In this document: one piece after another, positions 22,310-34,006 of the stretch
Layout: every line of letters begins with the position of its first letter
Position numbering within the stretch: position 1 is the first letter of the stretch
From: Uranotaenia lowii
Taxonomy: Eukaryota; Arthropoda; Insecta; Diptera; Culicidae
Direction of reading: 5' to 3'
Assembly: GCF_029784155.1 (NCBI RefSeq)
Contig: NC_073693.1
Coordinates: forward strand, 319,484,351-319,548,350
Length of the DNA stretch: 64,000 nt
Translations under genes and position numbers: made by a program
Notes under the pieces: model-generated
Told to the model about the DNA's origin: nothing
What the model saw: the letters and a program-made list of their open reading frames with translations, nothing else
Databases searched by the model: none

Positions 22310-23114
22310 GGCGGCATCCATAAATTACGTAACGCAAAAATGCACTTTTTTACCCCCTTCCCCCTCGTATGTCACAAATCGTAACGCTTCAACGTACACC
22401 CCTATGAAAATTACGTAACGCTGATAATAACCCCCCCCCCCCAACTTCTCATGTTTTTGAATACTGATTTTCGAATACCAAAAACAGATTTTAACATAAA
22501 TTTATTTTACGTTCCTCAAAAAGGATTAATATCTATCCAAATCGCTTCTTAGTACTCATTGATGATAACTCTCTGTTAAAGTAAATTGATTGTCTTATTA
22601 CGAGTTGCTCTGTGATTGTTCACTGATGATCCACCTTGTTTCCTGTATTTTGTTTAAGGAGCATAACTTGTTATGCAAAAATGCCACACTTTATAATATT
22701 CGTCGGAATAATCAAAATTGCATTCTTTAAATTAATTGAGAAAAAATTGTAAAATATCCGTCTTAAGGTTGATTTGAGTTCTTAGGGGTAAATGTACCTA
22801 ATATTCGGTTTTTCAACGGTTATTTCACGGATGTTACACACACATGTTGAAATCTATCTCAGAATCTTTAAAGACGAAAGGTTACAAACCATTCACGTTG
22901 AAGCTTAGAAATTTTAAGCTCGGTATGATTTGTTTATCATCCTGCAAAAATTGTATGAAATCGAAATAGCTGCGATTGAGTAAACTGACATTTAAAAAAA
23001 AATCGTTACGTAACGATGAGCATACCTCCCCCCCTCCCCTATGTCACAATTCGTAACGCTCGAGCTTACTCCCTCCCCCCCCCTAGGAGCGTTACGTAAT
23101 TTATGGATGCCCCC
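22310..23114. mobile_element. Harbinger-like MITE (805 bp)
   Basis: Ends are mirrored: GGCGGCATCCATAAATTACGTAACGC at left and its inverse GCGTTACGTAATTTATGGATGCCCCC at right, with more mirrored C/G-rich blocks (CCCCTCGTATGTCACAAATCGTAACGC) inside. TTA lies on both sides (22307-22309 and 23115-23117), the 3-bp TWA-type duplication of PIF/Harbinger. No transposase frame. Confidence 0.8.
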
Positions 23115-23117
23115 TTA

Positions 23118-24055
23118 CCATTTTCTATCAGAAATAAAGCGTATCGGATATTGAAGAAATGGTTTAGTTCAATCCAAAGTTGAGTAGCCTGATGTTTACT
23201 TCGGGTGCTTGTGGTTACGAGATTGAATTTCAGCGTAGAAATTTTTTTTAAACTTCCCCTTATTCAGAAAGCTAAAAATTATCAAAAAAGCAGTCTTGTT
23301 TGGATCCATCTACACTCTAGGGTGGCAGCCAAATGGGTAGTGTCGAATTTCTTAAACTGACCAGACCATATAAAATTTGTAGATTGACTCCAAAAATTGG
23401 TCAGTACAAAATTTCAGCTCCAGCGTACTAGATTTAGAGGTGCCTCAATGCGCTCATAGTTTTAATTTTTTGGCCCCTTAAAATCATTTAAGGCAATCCA
23501 AAAATCGAAATTTTTGTCGATTTTTCGAAAGTTGACTGGTTTTCCGAAAAAAGTCCCAGAAACTCTACTTTTGGCCAAACATTTGGTATGGATAACAGAT
23601 CTCGAGGATTCTTAAATTTTACAGTGGTTTTCGAATTCTTAGAAGTCCCAGTTAAGTGATTTTTTACATTTTTTTAAAGATAAAACGAGATTACGTTTTA
23701 TGCGTATCTTATTCATTTATCGTTAAAATTAAAATTTCTTTTTTTCCGATTTCCTTTCCCAAGTAGCAATTTTAGCATTATTATGGTCAGCACAACTTCG
23801 TTATAGATATTTGGCCCTATTTCAGAAACGTATTTATGACAAATTTTTTTAATCTTCGATAAAAAAAATTATTTTGATCATCAATGCTTTTTCAAAGCTT
23901 TCATAAACATGACTGAGTTGTAAATCATTAATAGAGTAAATGAGGACAGGCTTTTATGTGAAAAAGACAAATACACACACACACATAGGATCTCACTGAA
24001 ACTTCATATTTCTTTAAGAGATCTTCTTTCCTTGACCACAGAAAGTGTACTATGT
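23118..24055. other. non-coding stretch with a dispersed repeat
   Basis: 23480-23760 resembles 8760-9000 (AAGTCCCAGAAACTC...TTTTGGCCAAA). No gene seen. Confidence 0.5.
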
Positions 24056-25125
24056 ATGCCATGAGACGAATTTCGTTGTCTGACGCCATCTTTAAACCCA
24101 AAATGACGGCTACCGCTTAACCTTAAAATCTTCCAAGTGACTTAAAATCGCATGAAACCCCCACAGGTATTGAGTGAGAGAGCTAAGCTATAAAAAGTCG
24201 AATTTAGCTATTAAACGCCATCTTGATATCCAAGATGGCTGCTTCCACTGAACTTTGAAATGCTGTATATTAGTGTAAATGATTAAAAATCGCGTAAAAC
24301 TCCCACAATATAAGTATTGGGTGAAAGGGATGAAACGAGTACAAGTCGAATTTCCCTATACAACGCCATCTTGAAATCTAAGATGGTGGCTTTCACTTAA
24401 CGTTATAAAGATTTTAATCACTGGAAATCAGATGAAATTTCAATATGTGTATTGGGTGGGACGACTAAACTAAAAATCTCAATGATAGTTGCATAGAAAA
24501 CATTAAATATCACTGTTTTCCGTTGAGATGATGGCCTTCTAAAATTTCATTCCCTTGTCAGCTATTGATATTTAAAGGTTGTTATTTCTCATCCAACCTG
24601 GCAGCAACGATATTTTCATATTAGGTTGTTTTATAGTCAAGCTTCTTACTAAAAAGCCCACAAAACGAACTGCAACCTGTTTTAGAGAGCAAGGATTTTC
24701 CCGCCTTTTTATTTCCTATTCAATTTCAACACTCAGTCACGTGTTCATGAATGCAACCCTGAATATTACTAAATATCACCACACGGTACTCATTTGACTT
24801 CTTCAAGTTAAGCCTTTTCACCCAATACCCATATTGTGGATTTTTCATGCATTTTCAGTCAAAAAAAGAAAAGCGGATATTGAATTAAAGATGGCGTCAA
24901 GCAACAATTTTTTTTCTCCTATTAGTTTCTCCTTTCTCTCAGTACTCATATTGTGGAGATATTCATACCTCTTCCGTTGATTTTAAGTATTTCAAGAATT
25001 TTAATATTTTTTATTTCATTAAACTCAAAAACAAATCTCATGCCTTATCAAAAATAGGAATTCCAATTCAAATGTGTGCAATCGAACCTGAGCGTGTTCT
25101 ATTTTGACATCTTGATCGAGAACTG
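24056..25125. repeat. foldback repeat array, copy 2
   Basis: Same family as 10691-11520: three forward units with GTCGAATTTNGCTAT, CGCCATCTTGANATCCAAGATGG and AAAATCGCATGAAAC, then reverse units from about 24810 (CCCAATACCCATATTGTGG). It ends with the same flank as copy 1 (CAATTCAAATGTGTGCAATC ... ACATCTTGATCGAGAAC). Confidence 0.7.
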
Positions 25126-25224
25126 TCACCTTATTTTATTACGGTTTTAAAATCAACCTTTGCGCAAGGAATATTCGAAGAAGGTAGTGCCAAGGCAGCC
25201 TTGCTCTATTATTGGTACAGATTG

Positions 25225-25242
25225 TGACGTCACAATCAAGAA
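25225..25242. repeat. 18-bp perfect palindrome with CRE core
   Basis: GATTGTGACGTCACAATC equals its own reverse complement. No gene adjoins it, so no regulatory role is assigned. Confidence 0.5.
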
Positions 25243-27053
25243 AAATCTGTCAGTATACTAGGAAACTTGCCTTTTCCGTTGATACTTTGGAGAATCTGCT
25301 GGAAATTTTCCATATTGAAAACATGTTATTCTAGAAGGATTCTTGTTCTTCAAGATCGGTACATAATAAGACATGAACGACATAAAAGTGTTAAAGTGTC
25401 TCGAATTAAGCAAAAAAAAGATCGGTACAAAAAAGTTGGAAATTCAAGTATTTTTTTTTTATAAAATAGACCATTAAAGTTTGAAAAAATTGTGGATTTT
25501 CCCAACTCAAATATGCAAAACTTTGAAAATAGTTTAAAATATTCCATGAAAATGTTCAAATAAGTTCAGTTTCAGCTCCTTATAACGATAAAGTTATCAA
25601 AACATATTTTTCATACAAAACCACAACATTTTATTGGCATTTTAGTAAACCGAGTCATCAATCACTAATTTATGTTAAATGTTCTACATGCGAATTGTAT
25701 ATGGTAAACCGGTTGGATAATATTATAACAATCAGTTGAACACTCAAAAACCACTAGCTAGATCTTTTTTAAGCTGTTTTATTCTTCTTTTTTGCACACA
25801 TTGCATTCACTAATAAAATAAGAAAAAAAAACACAATACAACCTTCAAAGGACCAACAAATTTCATAACGTAATGGAATAGAGGCCTTACAACACAATCG
25901 AAATGGGATTGGAATTCATTCATGAATTGTTAAATGAGAGAAGCAGTAAATATCTCTTGCAATCTGTCAGTATGTATGAATAAGGTGTCGAATATCGTCC
26001 AATTGGTATAGTTTTTATGGCTTCAGCCAGAAGTTGAAAATATGTATGTATATTGCCTCCACTTTGGTAGGTCAATGCTGGTTTTTAGAGTTTCATACGA
26101 TTAATCTTCAGTGTAAATAAAAAGTATAACGAAGTTGCTGAAAAATATACCTACAAAAATGTTTGCTGGGATGTTCCTCCCATCCCATTGTTGAACAAAA
26201 AGTGTTAAATGAATGTTAAATATCAAAATTAATAGGCACTGTTGTTCAGTATAACGAGTTGATTTTTTTGCTTCAATTTTTATCTCTAAGGTTCTTCTTA
26301 ATGGAATGCTGGATAAATACTTCGAATGAGAAGTTAGTGACAGTCCACCTGTTCCAGTAGCTGAAGCACCCGCCTAATGTAATTTGTTTGGACGATGAAG
26401 TATTGGTCAGCTGCGGACATTGAAAGGGGTCAACCAAGGCCCCGAAATGGTTCAAGTGTATACTGGAAGAAGTTTGATGTTGACCTTGGCGTCCATTCGT
26501 CCATCTGAAGTTTGAAATGGACAAGATGTTGAACTCTCCAAAAACTAAGAGTAAGTACACCAAGGAATTCCCGAATTTTTCGTATATGTACTCCGATTTT
26601 GGAAGTTGCCCCCCACATATTTATACATCGTCGGATAGATGTATTCTTAACAATTCCTGAAATCAAAGAAGCACTCAAATACTGCAAAGTTGTAAGAAAT
26701 TATAAGCAATTTAAAAATAAAATTGTTTTTGGGACTTTCTTCATTCGGAACCAACTAAAGACAACCTAGTAGAACAAATTCACTTCATTTTAAAATATTC
26801 AGAAACTAGAATAAATAACCTACACAATGAAACCAAAATCATAAAAATCGGTCAACATTTGCGGCCACGGGAATAACAACAAATTAAAAATCAAATTTCC
26901 CCGAATGCATATTTTGCGAACAGCTTTGGATGGTTAAGACGAAATCCTGTTTTTTCCATGCAAAAATTCAGCCACTTTTTATATTATATTACTGGTATCG
27001 GCTTTTTCCTTTTTTAAGCTCTGTAAAATTTCCTCGCACTGATAATTCCATCA
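25243..27053. other. AT-rich non-coding stretch
   Basis: 25975-26180 is the inverted partner of 9950-10140. Frames near 26270-26690 looked at first like a decayed protein but no family could be recognised. Otherwise nothing seen. Confidence 0.5.
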
Positions 27054-27061
27054 TATATGAT

Positions 27062-27484
27062 TAAGATTTCCAGAATTTTTTGGCACGTATCCGGGCCGGA
27101 CAAACCGGGCAATTTTATATAAAAATCTGGCAAAATCCGGGCATATGATTCCAAAAGTGACGATCAGAAATGAATAAACAAAAATCAAGAAAAAATATTG
27201 ATATATTTTTTTTTCATTAAAACTCATCAGACAGATTTTGAATTGCATTTTAGGCCATCTAAAAACCTATCATGATAGTTTTTATAAAGTTGCTAAAAAA
27301 ATGCGTTTTGGAGGCGTTTGTTGTTTTCTTTTTGTTTGATTTGCCAAATAAAGTTAATAAATCCGAGCAAAATTCGGGCATCTTGCAATGAAATCCGAGC
27401 GACTGGGACGGGCCGGACTTATCCCAAATTTTGTATCAAATATCCGGGCAAACCCGGATAAAACCGGGCAATCTGGCAACCATA
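27062..27484 (-). mobile_element. MITE with 8-bp target duplication, copy 1
   Basis: Starts TAAGATTTCCAG and ends AATCTGGCAACCATA; TATATGAT is duplicated at 27054-27061 and 27485-27492. The interior is rich in CCGGGCAAACCCGGATAAAACCGGG-like words and is the reverse-oriented relative of the element at 35290-35790. The 8-bp duplication suggests the hAT superfamily. Confidence 0.8.
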
Positions 27485-27492
27485 TATATGAT

Positions 27493-29183
27493 GCTCTTTC
27501 TCTGTTTACATCATATGTGATGTAATTAAAAGGTTTTTTTTTTTATCAAAGTGTGTATATGAAGCGTTTGACAGGGAACTCCAAGCGTTATTCCTTCCCT
27601 TGTCCCGGTATCTTTGCGGTATTTACCACATGGTTGGCCTGCCCGCAGTAATATCTGCCATGCATGTTAATAATAGCAAAGATTACGTTCAAAAGAAAAA
27701 TGAAGGAAGCGAGTTTCTCGTTTTCCAGGATGCTTACATGTTTTGGCTACATTAATAAATGAAAAAGAATAAGGAGTGCTTTTGTTTTTTAGGTATCTTC
27801 AGAAAATGAACAAGTAAAACTGTTCCCTATAACGTGAATGTATCAAAACCTTGTCATGGCCTTCTTCCATAAAAATAAAAACACTAATTTTTATGTTATA
27901 GGAGATAGAGACATAATTATTTCTATAAAGTGGTAGATATTTATTATCAAAATATGGAACTTTTCGAACTTTTTGTCTTTTTGCAATTTCTCATTTTTTC
28001 TTAAATTTGCACTTAAATTCAACTTTTTGTTGGATTTTGAGCATTTTGTGTATATTTGTGTGAAGTATCGCAGCGCTTATGTAATGACACCTCTAGAATC
28101 GGTATGAAATTGGCTTTCTAGTGAATATAAATTTATTGCGGAAATCTTGCGTTAATGTACTCCAATTCTGATGCAAAGTTCAATATTAGTGCATGTAAAT
28201 CTGAGAAATTGCAAATAGACAAAAAGTTTGAAAAACTGCTACTTTTGAAAATTCGCCAAAAATTTTGTGTATCGTATTTTGACAATCTGAAAATGCAAAA
28301 ATGTGCCAAATTACGTCAACTTTTCAATCCCCTTTTCAAAATTTATCTGCTGTGATTTAAACAATGTTGACGGTTCATTGATTAAAAAATACAGTTTTAC
28401 ATCACTGTTTTTTAATTTCTTATTGTCAGGATTTACAAAAAATAAATCATTATGTGCAACGTATAGCTTCTTAATTCAGCTTTTGTGAACACTAAGTGAG
28501 ATTATTTTCAATCATCCCATAGCTGATCTATAGTCTATTTTCCAAAACATGTTTTTAAATAATGTAAAACTAAAGTTTGGTAGCTGAAAACTATATGAAA
28601 AATATATTTCAGTTACATCACGAATTTTTCAAAACTTACAAATTTTTGTAAAAATCTGTTGAGAAACAAAAGAGATATATTGGTTTTGTTCAGGCGTGTC
28701 AAAGGTCTGCTTAACGAGTTTTTTTACTGAGCTTTCAGGGTGCGTCCAGTAATGATGAAAAATTAAAGATTTCCAGAATTCATTAAGGGTCACCGAAGGA
28801 ATTGTTTCATTTGGATGCACCCGAATAAAGTTACAAGCTTTTAGCAGAGGAAGAGCTTTTTGAAATGCAGAAAGTCAAAAGTCAAAGATAAATCTTTGAG
28901 AATAAATAACACCATCAAAAAAAAAATGGTTAATAAGCATCTTAGTAAGCTCGCGCATAGCTGTATTATTATTATCGCTCCAGCACTAAATTTTGCTTCG
29001 GGAGTCCGGATTTCCATCTTTTGACAAATGAAAATGATGTAGGTACTAGATTGTAGAAAGTCTGTGCTGTGTTGTCAGTTCACCAATGACGTTTCTATAA
29101 ATTTAATTCAAATGCACAATACATATTGGTCTTGAGCTGAGATTGCGTTTCAAATATATTTTTTTTATTTCAAAACAAATTAC
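27493..29183. other. AT-rich non-coding stretch
   Basis: Downstream of the unit G donor. I found no C-terminal Gr exon and no recognisable repeat apart from short poly-A/T runs. Confidence 0.5.
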
Positions 29184-29869
29184 CTGAGGAATCTACCGCC
29201 CCTTCGAATTCTCTGGAACACCTCCAACAGCACCCAAACGGCATAACTTAGCATGATTGTATATGATATCGACAAATACAGCGACATACCAATAACCTCC
29301 ATATATTTCATATTGTATGGCCCATGACTAACTGGAAAGCTCAGCTGAGCCAATCCAGTGCCGATGTAAGCTAGAATGGGAATCCCGAAGCCAGCACTTA
29401 TCATCGGTACAGAAAAGTCTCTCAATGGACGAATAACCTCCGTCTGGCCAACAATCTTCATTCCGGTGTCAACTTCGTTCAGCATTTTGGCGATCTTGCG
29501 TTGCTTCGTAATGGTTAGTTGATTCACTACTACGGATACCATCAAAACTACACTGAAGTGTCGTGTTGAAGCTTCCAATACACCTATCATAATCAGTGAA
29601 GATGTAAATTCCAACACTTCCTCTTCCTTGTAACTGAAAAAACTCGACATCCAACCGTACAGAACTACGAACAAAATCAGTGCTGCCATATTCACTATAT
29701 TGCACAAAAATTTACAATCCCTATTTTCAAGCTCGCCAAAAATGGGGACGAGTCCAAATATTTTACAAACACGACCGTATCTTCGGAAACCATCACTCGC
29801 TACATGAGACGTTTGTATTGGTAAAGTTTTTCCAGCAAAAGCTTCACAAACATCACTTACACCGGACAT
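29184..29869 (-). CDS. gustatory receptor alternative first exon, unit G (TM1-TM4)
   Basis: Gr N-terminal half of 228 codons plus 2 nt (686 nt), donor CTCAG|GTAATT, phase 2. Start chosen at MSGVSD, similar in position to units A-C; an ATG 27 nt upstream in frame adds only a lysine-rich MINFKEKRK. It shares with A-C the FRRYGRVCKIFGLVPIF block and the KMLNEVDTGMKIVG segment between TM2 and TM3, but is clearly more divergent. Four hydrophobic segments lie near residues 58-76, 88-112, 152-172 and 193-218, and the end reads QRIRRGGRFLR. It stands alone, 7 kb upstream of unit F, and has a plausible TATA-containing promoter. Confidence 0.9.
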
Positions 29870-29964
29870 TTTCCTTTTTTCTTTAAAATTGATCACACCG
29901 CACTGTTAGAAGGTTAAGTTCGCATCTTCGACTAGAATCATTAATTATATCGAGGAGCGTGCGT

Positions 29965-30027
29965 TGTTTATAGACTGGGTGAGTAAACGTACCTTCCATC
30001 TGAAATGATAAAACTAGGAGGGGCTTG
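29965..30027 (-). promoter_or_regulatory. promoter-like region of unit G
   Basis: Minus strand: CCAGTC at 29978-29973 overlaps a TATAAA at 29972-29967, about 100 nt before the ATG, and CAAGCCCCTCCT lies at 30027-30016. The pyrimidine box resembles the AGCTCCTCCCCC box of units B and C at a similar distance from the ATG. Confidence 0.4.
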
Positions 30028-31467
30028 TATCACGTTTTCGAGCGAACAAATATTGAATGGAATTATCATTTCACACCGCCGCCGGTGTTAATGGGTGGCC
30101 ATATGGTCTCCGGATGCTCTTAACGATGGTAATCAAGAGGTTGATGGATTTGTCATATGGTGTTTATGTTCCAATAGAACGTATTTTTGCAGGCATCTAG
30201 ACATTTAAAAACGGCCACGTATTCCTTTAAATCTGAAGCTTGTTTTAAATTTGGTATATATCAAACTTGAATTCAAATACAAATTTTGTATGAACATTGA
30301 TTGTTCGGCAAACAAATGCAAATTTTTAGAAAAAAAATTATGCGTTCCAAGAGTCACTTCTTTTTTATTCGGATTATTTTAATATTTAATTGATCAATGA
30401 TTCACGATTTTATCCTTGGAAGTTTTAATATGTTATTTTGTAGTCATTGGGAGTCAGGATAGCTCATAATATAGTTGTTCAAATTTATTACTAAATACAA
30501 ATCCTTGAACAAAATCTAAAATTCTATACAAACTTCAAATTTGTTGCGCGACCCTTTTCCGTTGTATAATCTGGACCAAATTTGGCATGAGACTTTGTGC
30601 TACAGTGAGCGAAACAAGAATATTATCACGTACCAAGATGTGTCTTGCTTAAGATGTGTTGTGCTTATTATCAATCAATCATATAATCGGCTACCATTTG
30701 TTTTATGTTGGTCAACCGATCAATATAGCATAAGTTTACTTTTTTGGATGAAGCAAATGGCGTTGAAAACAAGAAATATGAAAAAAATGTGCAGAATACT
30801 ATCACTTAATATATTTCTTGAAAATCAAGATAATTTATCGCGTGAGCTTTCATTACGCTGTATGAAACAAAATGAAACAAACAGTTTAAAAAATACAAAA
30901 AATTACATAAACTAGTGGCATTATTTATTTTTATTTACATAGTATTCCGTCTTACGGCATAACTTGACGAACATAATTCCTAAACTAGTGGCAACTACTA
31001 TCAATTTAAAATATTTGTAGCCTGGTAATCAAATTCCATATGTGAAATACAAATTTTAAAATTGTTTTGATAACTTTAATTGCAGTTTTTTGCGAGTTCT
31101 TAAGATGTTTCATACGAAGTAATGAAAGCTCGGGCAAGATTTCTTAAAATTCACCAGGTTGCAGTGGATAATAAAACTTCTTCTACGAACTATTTGAATA
31201 TACAATGGCATTTTTAGGCGTTTTCTAGTATTCAAATAGGTTTCAAAAGGGTTTTGAAGAGATTTTTCTTCAGCACTCAGGAATTTGACATTTGAGCGTT
31301 AAAATATCATCAAGTTGTTGAGTTTCTTCATTCAAATTACAGGAAATTATGAAATACAGATTTTGGGTTGAATTTTTATTCAAAAAATAGGGTTTAATAC
31401 TGATTTCCAAACATTGAAACATTTTTCCACAGTTTCAAGTTGTAGATGGCAACAAGATGGTGCATTG
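30028..31467. other. AT-rich non-coding stretch
   Basis: One plus-strand frame of 124 codons at 30541-30915 shows no recognisable motif, uses a weak non-ATG start and has no splice context; I do not call it a gene. Confidence 0.5.
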
Positions 31468-31471
31468 TTAA

Positions 31472-32201
31472 GGGGGGGGTAGGGTCTAACACTTTCAAAA
31501 AATCGATTTTTTTATTTTTTTATTTTCTTATTGTAAAACATTTCAAGAATGTTGTGTCAAATTTTCAAGTCAATTGAAGCAAAACTGTAGAAGTTATAGG
31601 CCTTTATCTTCTACTATCTAATACTGCAAGAAAGCAAAAGCAGAAACTTCAAACGCGTTTTACTCGAAAGCACATTTTTAAAGTCCGTGGACATCGTCAT
31701 TTGAAAACTACTTATCCGATTCTTTTCAAATTTGGAACATACTTTCTACATATAAAATACCAGACACCAACGTTTTTCTTTTTTGATTTTTTTTACTTTG
31801 GGGAGATTTTAGAGGTAAAAAATGGCGGATTTTTTCGTGAAAAATCGTAGTTTTTACTTCAAACAGCCATAAAAATTTCATAAAAAATTTATTAAGTTAA
31901 ATAAAAACGTTGGGGTCCAGAAAAACATCTATTAAAAATATTTTGCTCTGATTTTTTGACTTACGATGATTCTGTGCTGAGATACAGTGTCCACCGCAAA
32001 TCCTGTTTTTTTACAGGCATCCTCGAAAATGCTCCGTCACCGGCTCATTTTTCAATATTTTTCTACGAAAAAATTACTAAATGTTCTTTTAACAATGCTT
32101 TGTATAATGCAAAAAATTTGAATACATTTGTTTGAATGATAGCTCTAGAAAAAAATCGTGAAAATGGTGTTTTTTTATACCCGTTAGACCCTACCCCCCC
32201 C
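31472..32201. mobile_element. TTAA-flanked MITE (730 bp)
   Basis: Terminal inverted repeats GGGGGGGGTAGGGTCTAAC and GTTAGACCCTACCCCCCCC are bounded by TTAA at 31468-31471 and 32202-32205. TTAA duplication is the piggyBac hallmark, although the G-run termini are not the canonical CCC ends. Interior without frames. Confidence 0.75.
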
Positions 32202-32566
32202 TTAAGGTCAATTTTTTTTACCTAAATTATACGCTTAACTTTCGTGACGTCACAACGCCTAAAGAATACCTTTACCACCAAATCTGAAGCAAAAACTTGC
32301 AGTGATTATTATTTATCTTAGCATAGCTTTATTTTTGAATAAGTTATGCTACAAAACAATAAGAATTGTTAATGTCAATTTATTTTAAAACAAATATTTT
32401 CCAATTTCAACGATAACATCCTCAACTCTAAGAGAAAATAATAACTGAAAATCTTTCGATGAAAAATGAAGTTCAAAATATGATTTTTATAATGGTGTGC
32501 AATTTATTTTTGAATAATGAACAGTCAAATCGGTTATTCAGTTAAGTGGTGTTTGGAATAGGTCCA

Positions 32567-32760
32567 ATCTAAAAATGAATTTCCATCTGTCTGTCTGTTT
32601 GTCTGCCTGTCTGTTCTCTATTGAATCGAAAACTACAAAATCGAATAATGTGAAACTTGGCAGGTGGAGGCTTCTAAGGCCGCTGTTTATTCGTTTTCGT
32701 TGATTTATTAAGTTTTTTTTTATTTGAGACTCCCTTTTTCAGGGGGGAGTCGGAAAGGAA
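32567..32760 (+). mobile_element. Helitron 5' end fragment
   Basis: TCTAAAAATGAATTTCCATC followed by TGTCTGTCTGTTTGTC repeats and the AAACTTGGCAGGTGGAGGCTTC phrase is the usual left end of mosquito-type Helitrons. No matching CTAG 3' end was found; it is cut short. Confidence 0.5.
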
Positions 32761-32850
32761 GAGGCAGGATTTATTCATATTTGAGTTGATGTCACTCGCA
32801 AACTTTTAGCAATCAATTGGAGCTATGTGACATGTGACGTTTTTCATGTA

Positions 32851-33762
32851 TGGGAGAGTGGGGAATCATGGGCCACTTTTTTTCGTTGTTCCATAACTTC
32901 TTTATTACAAAAGATAAAATGAAAATAAAAAATGGTATGGTTTTCTACATTTTCATGGTATCATAAGGTATTTTTTTTAAATTTTAATAAGTTATTTTCC
33001 CTAAATTCTGACTGTTTGAAAAAAAGCATTTTTTTTGGATTTTGAAAAATGGTGGGGAATCATGGGCCACCAAATCCAAATTGACCCAATAACATGCAAA
33101 GCTTATGAGTTGACTCAAAACTGTGATTTTCAAATTCATTTCGTTATTTAAAAGCAATTTCAGATGATGAAATAAAAAAGAGAGCTGTGTATGATCGCAT
33201 AGATTCCAAAACCTGGGTCGCAAACGTTTTGGCAAAATTTCTTATATAGGATGGACAAAATATTTTTCATAACTCTTCATTTGGCATATGAAAACTTTAC
33301 AGATAGGTAAAACGTATTTTAAGTTCTGAATGTGTATAAACACATGAAAATATAGGTGATTCAAGATGCGTGGCCCACGATTCCCCACAAGCTATGATTT
33401 GCAAATTGGTTGCGTTTGTGTGATTTATTGATGTTTCATCAAAAATTCCTTTTCCACGTGAAAGATCATGACAAAACTAAGATCATAAGCGTATGAGCAT
33501 ATTTTTGTGATGCACTTTAGGTTCCCTATCGATGAAATTATCGGGTGTTTTTTTTAATTATGGAAGTAAATTTTTCTAACTTTTTTTAGCTTGATGAATA
33601 AAAGAAGCATATGATGCGTATTTCAGTCAACATCATATAGGAATATATGCTCACGCAAAGCGACGACGATGACAGTTGGTTTGAGATTTTTATCTCAACA
33701 CACTTCTGAGATATTAAAAGTGGCCCACGTTTCCCCATGGCCCACGATACCCCACTCTCCCC
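32851..33762. mobile_element. TA-flanked MITE (912 bp) with internal repeats of its end
   Basis: Left end TGGGAGAGTGGGGAATCATGG and right end CCACGATACCCCACTCTCCCC are mirrored, with TA at 32849-32850 and 33763-33764 as in Tc1/mariner insertions. The GTGGGGAATCATGGGCCAC word of the left end recurs at 33051 and, inverted, at 33365 and 33719, so sub-terminal sequence was duplicated inside. Confidence 0.7.
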
Positions 33763-34006
33763 TACTTAAAATTTTTCTGAGGTATGGGAGCCCTTTTGGC
33801 AATGGCAAAGGTAGAGGTAACTTATAAGCTTTTAAAAACAGTTAAAAATATCAAATCTTGAAGAAAAATTATGAATTTTCACATAGGCTATTTTGAAAAA
33901 TTATGAATTCTTTGAGAAAGAAGAAGATGATTTGATGAAAAGTTTTACAAATTAAAATAACCCTCTTTCCTAAACCTTTATTTTGAACTTTTATCCTCCA
34001 ATAACA

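Noticed and set aside
26273..26687. Overlapping frames first suspected to be a retroelement protein
   Set aside because: No catalytic motif or recognisable domain on any strand.
30541..30915. 124-codon plus-strand frame
   Set aside because: Starts without ATG, composition is that of AT-rich noise, no motif and no splice signals.
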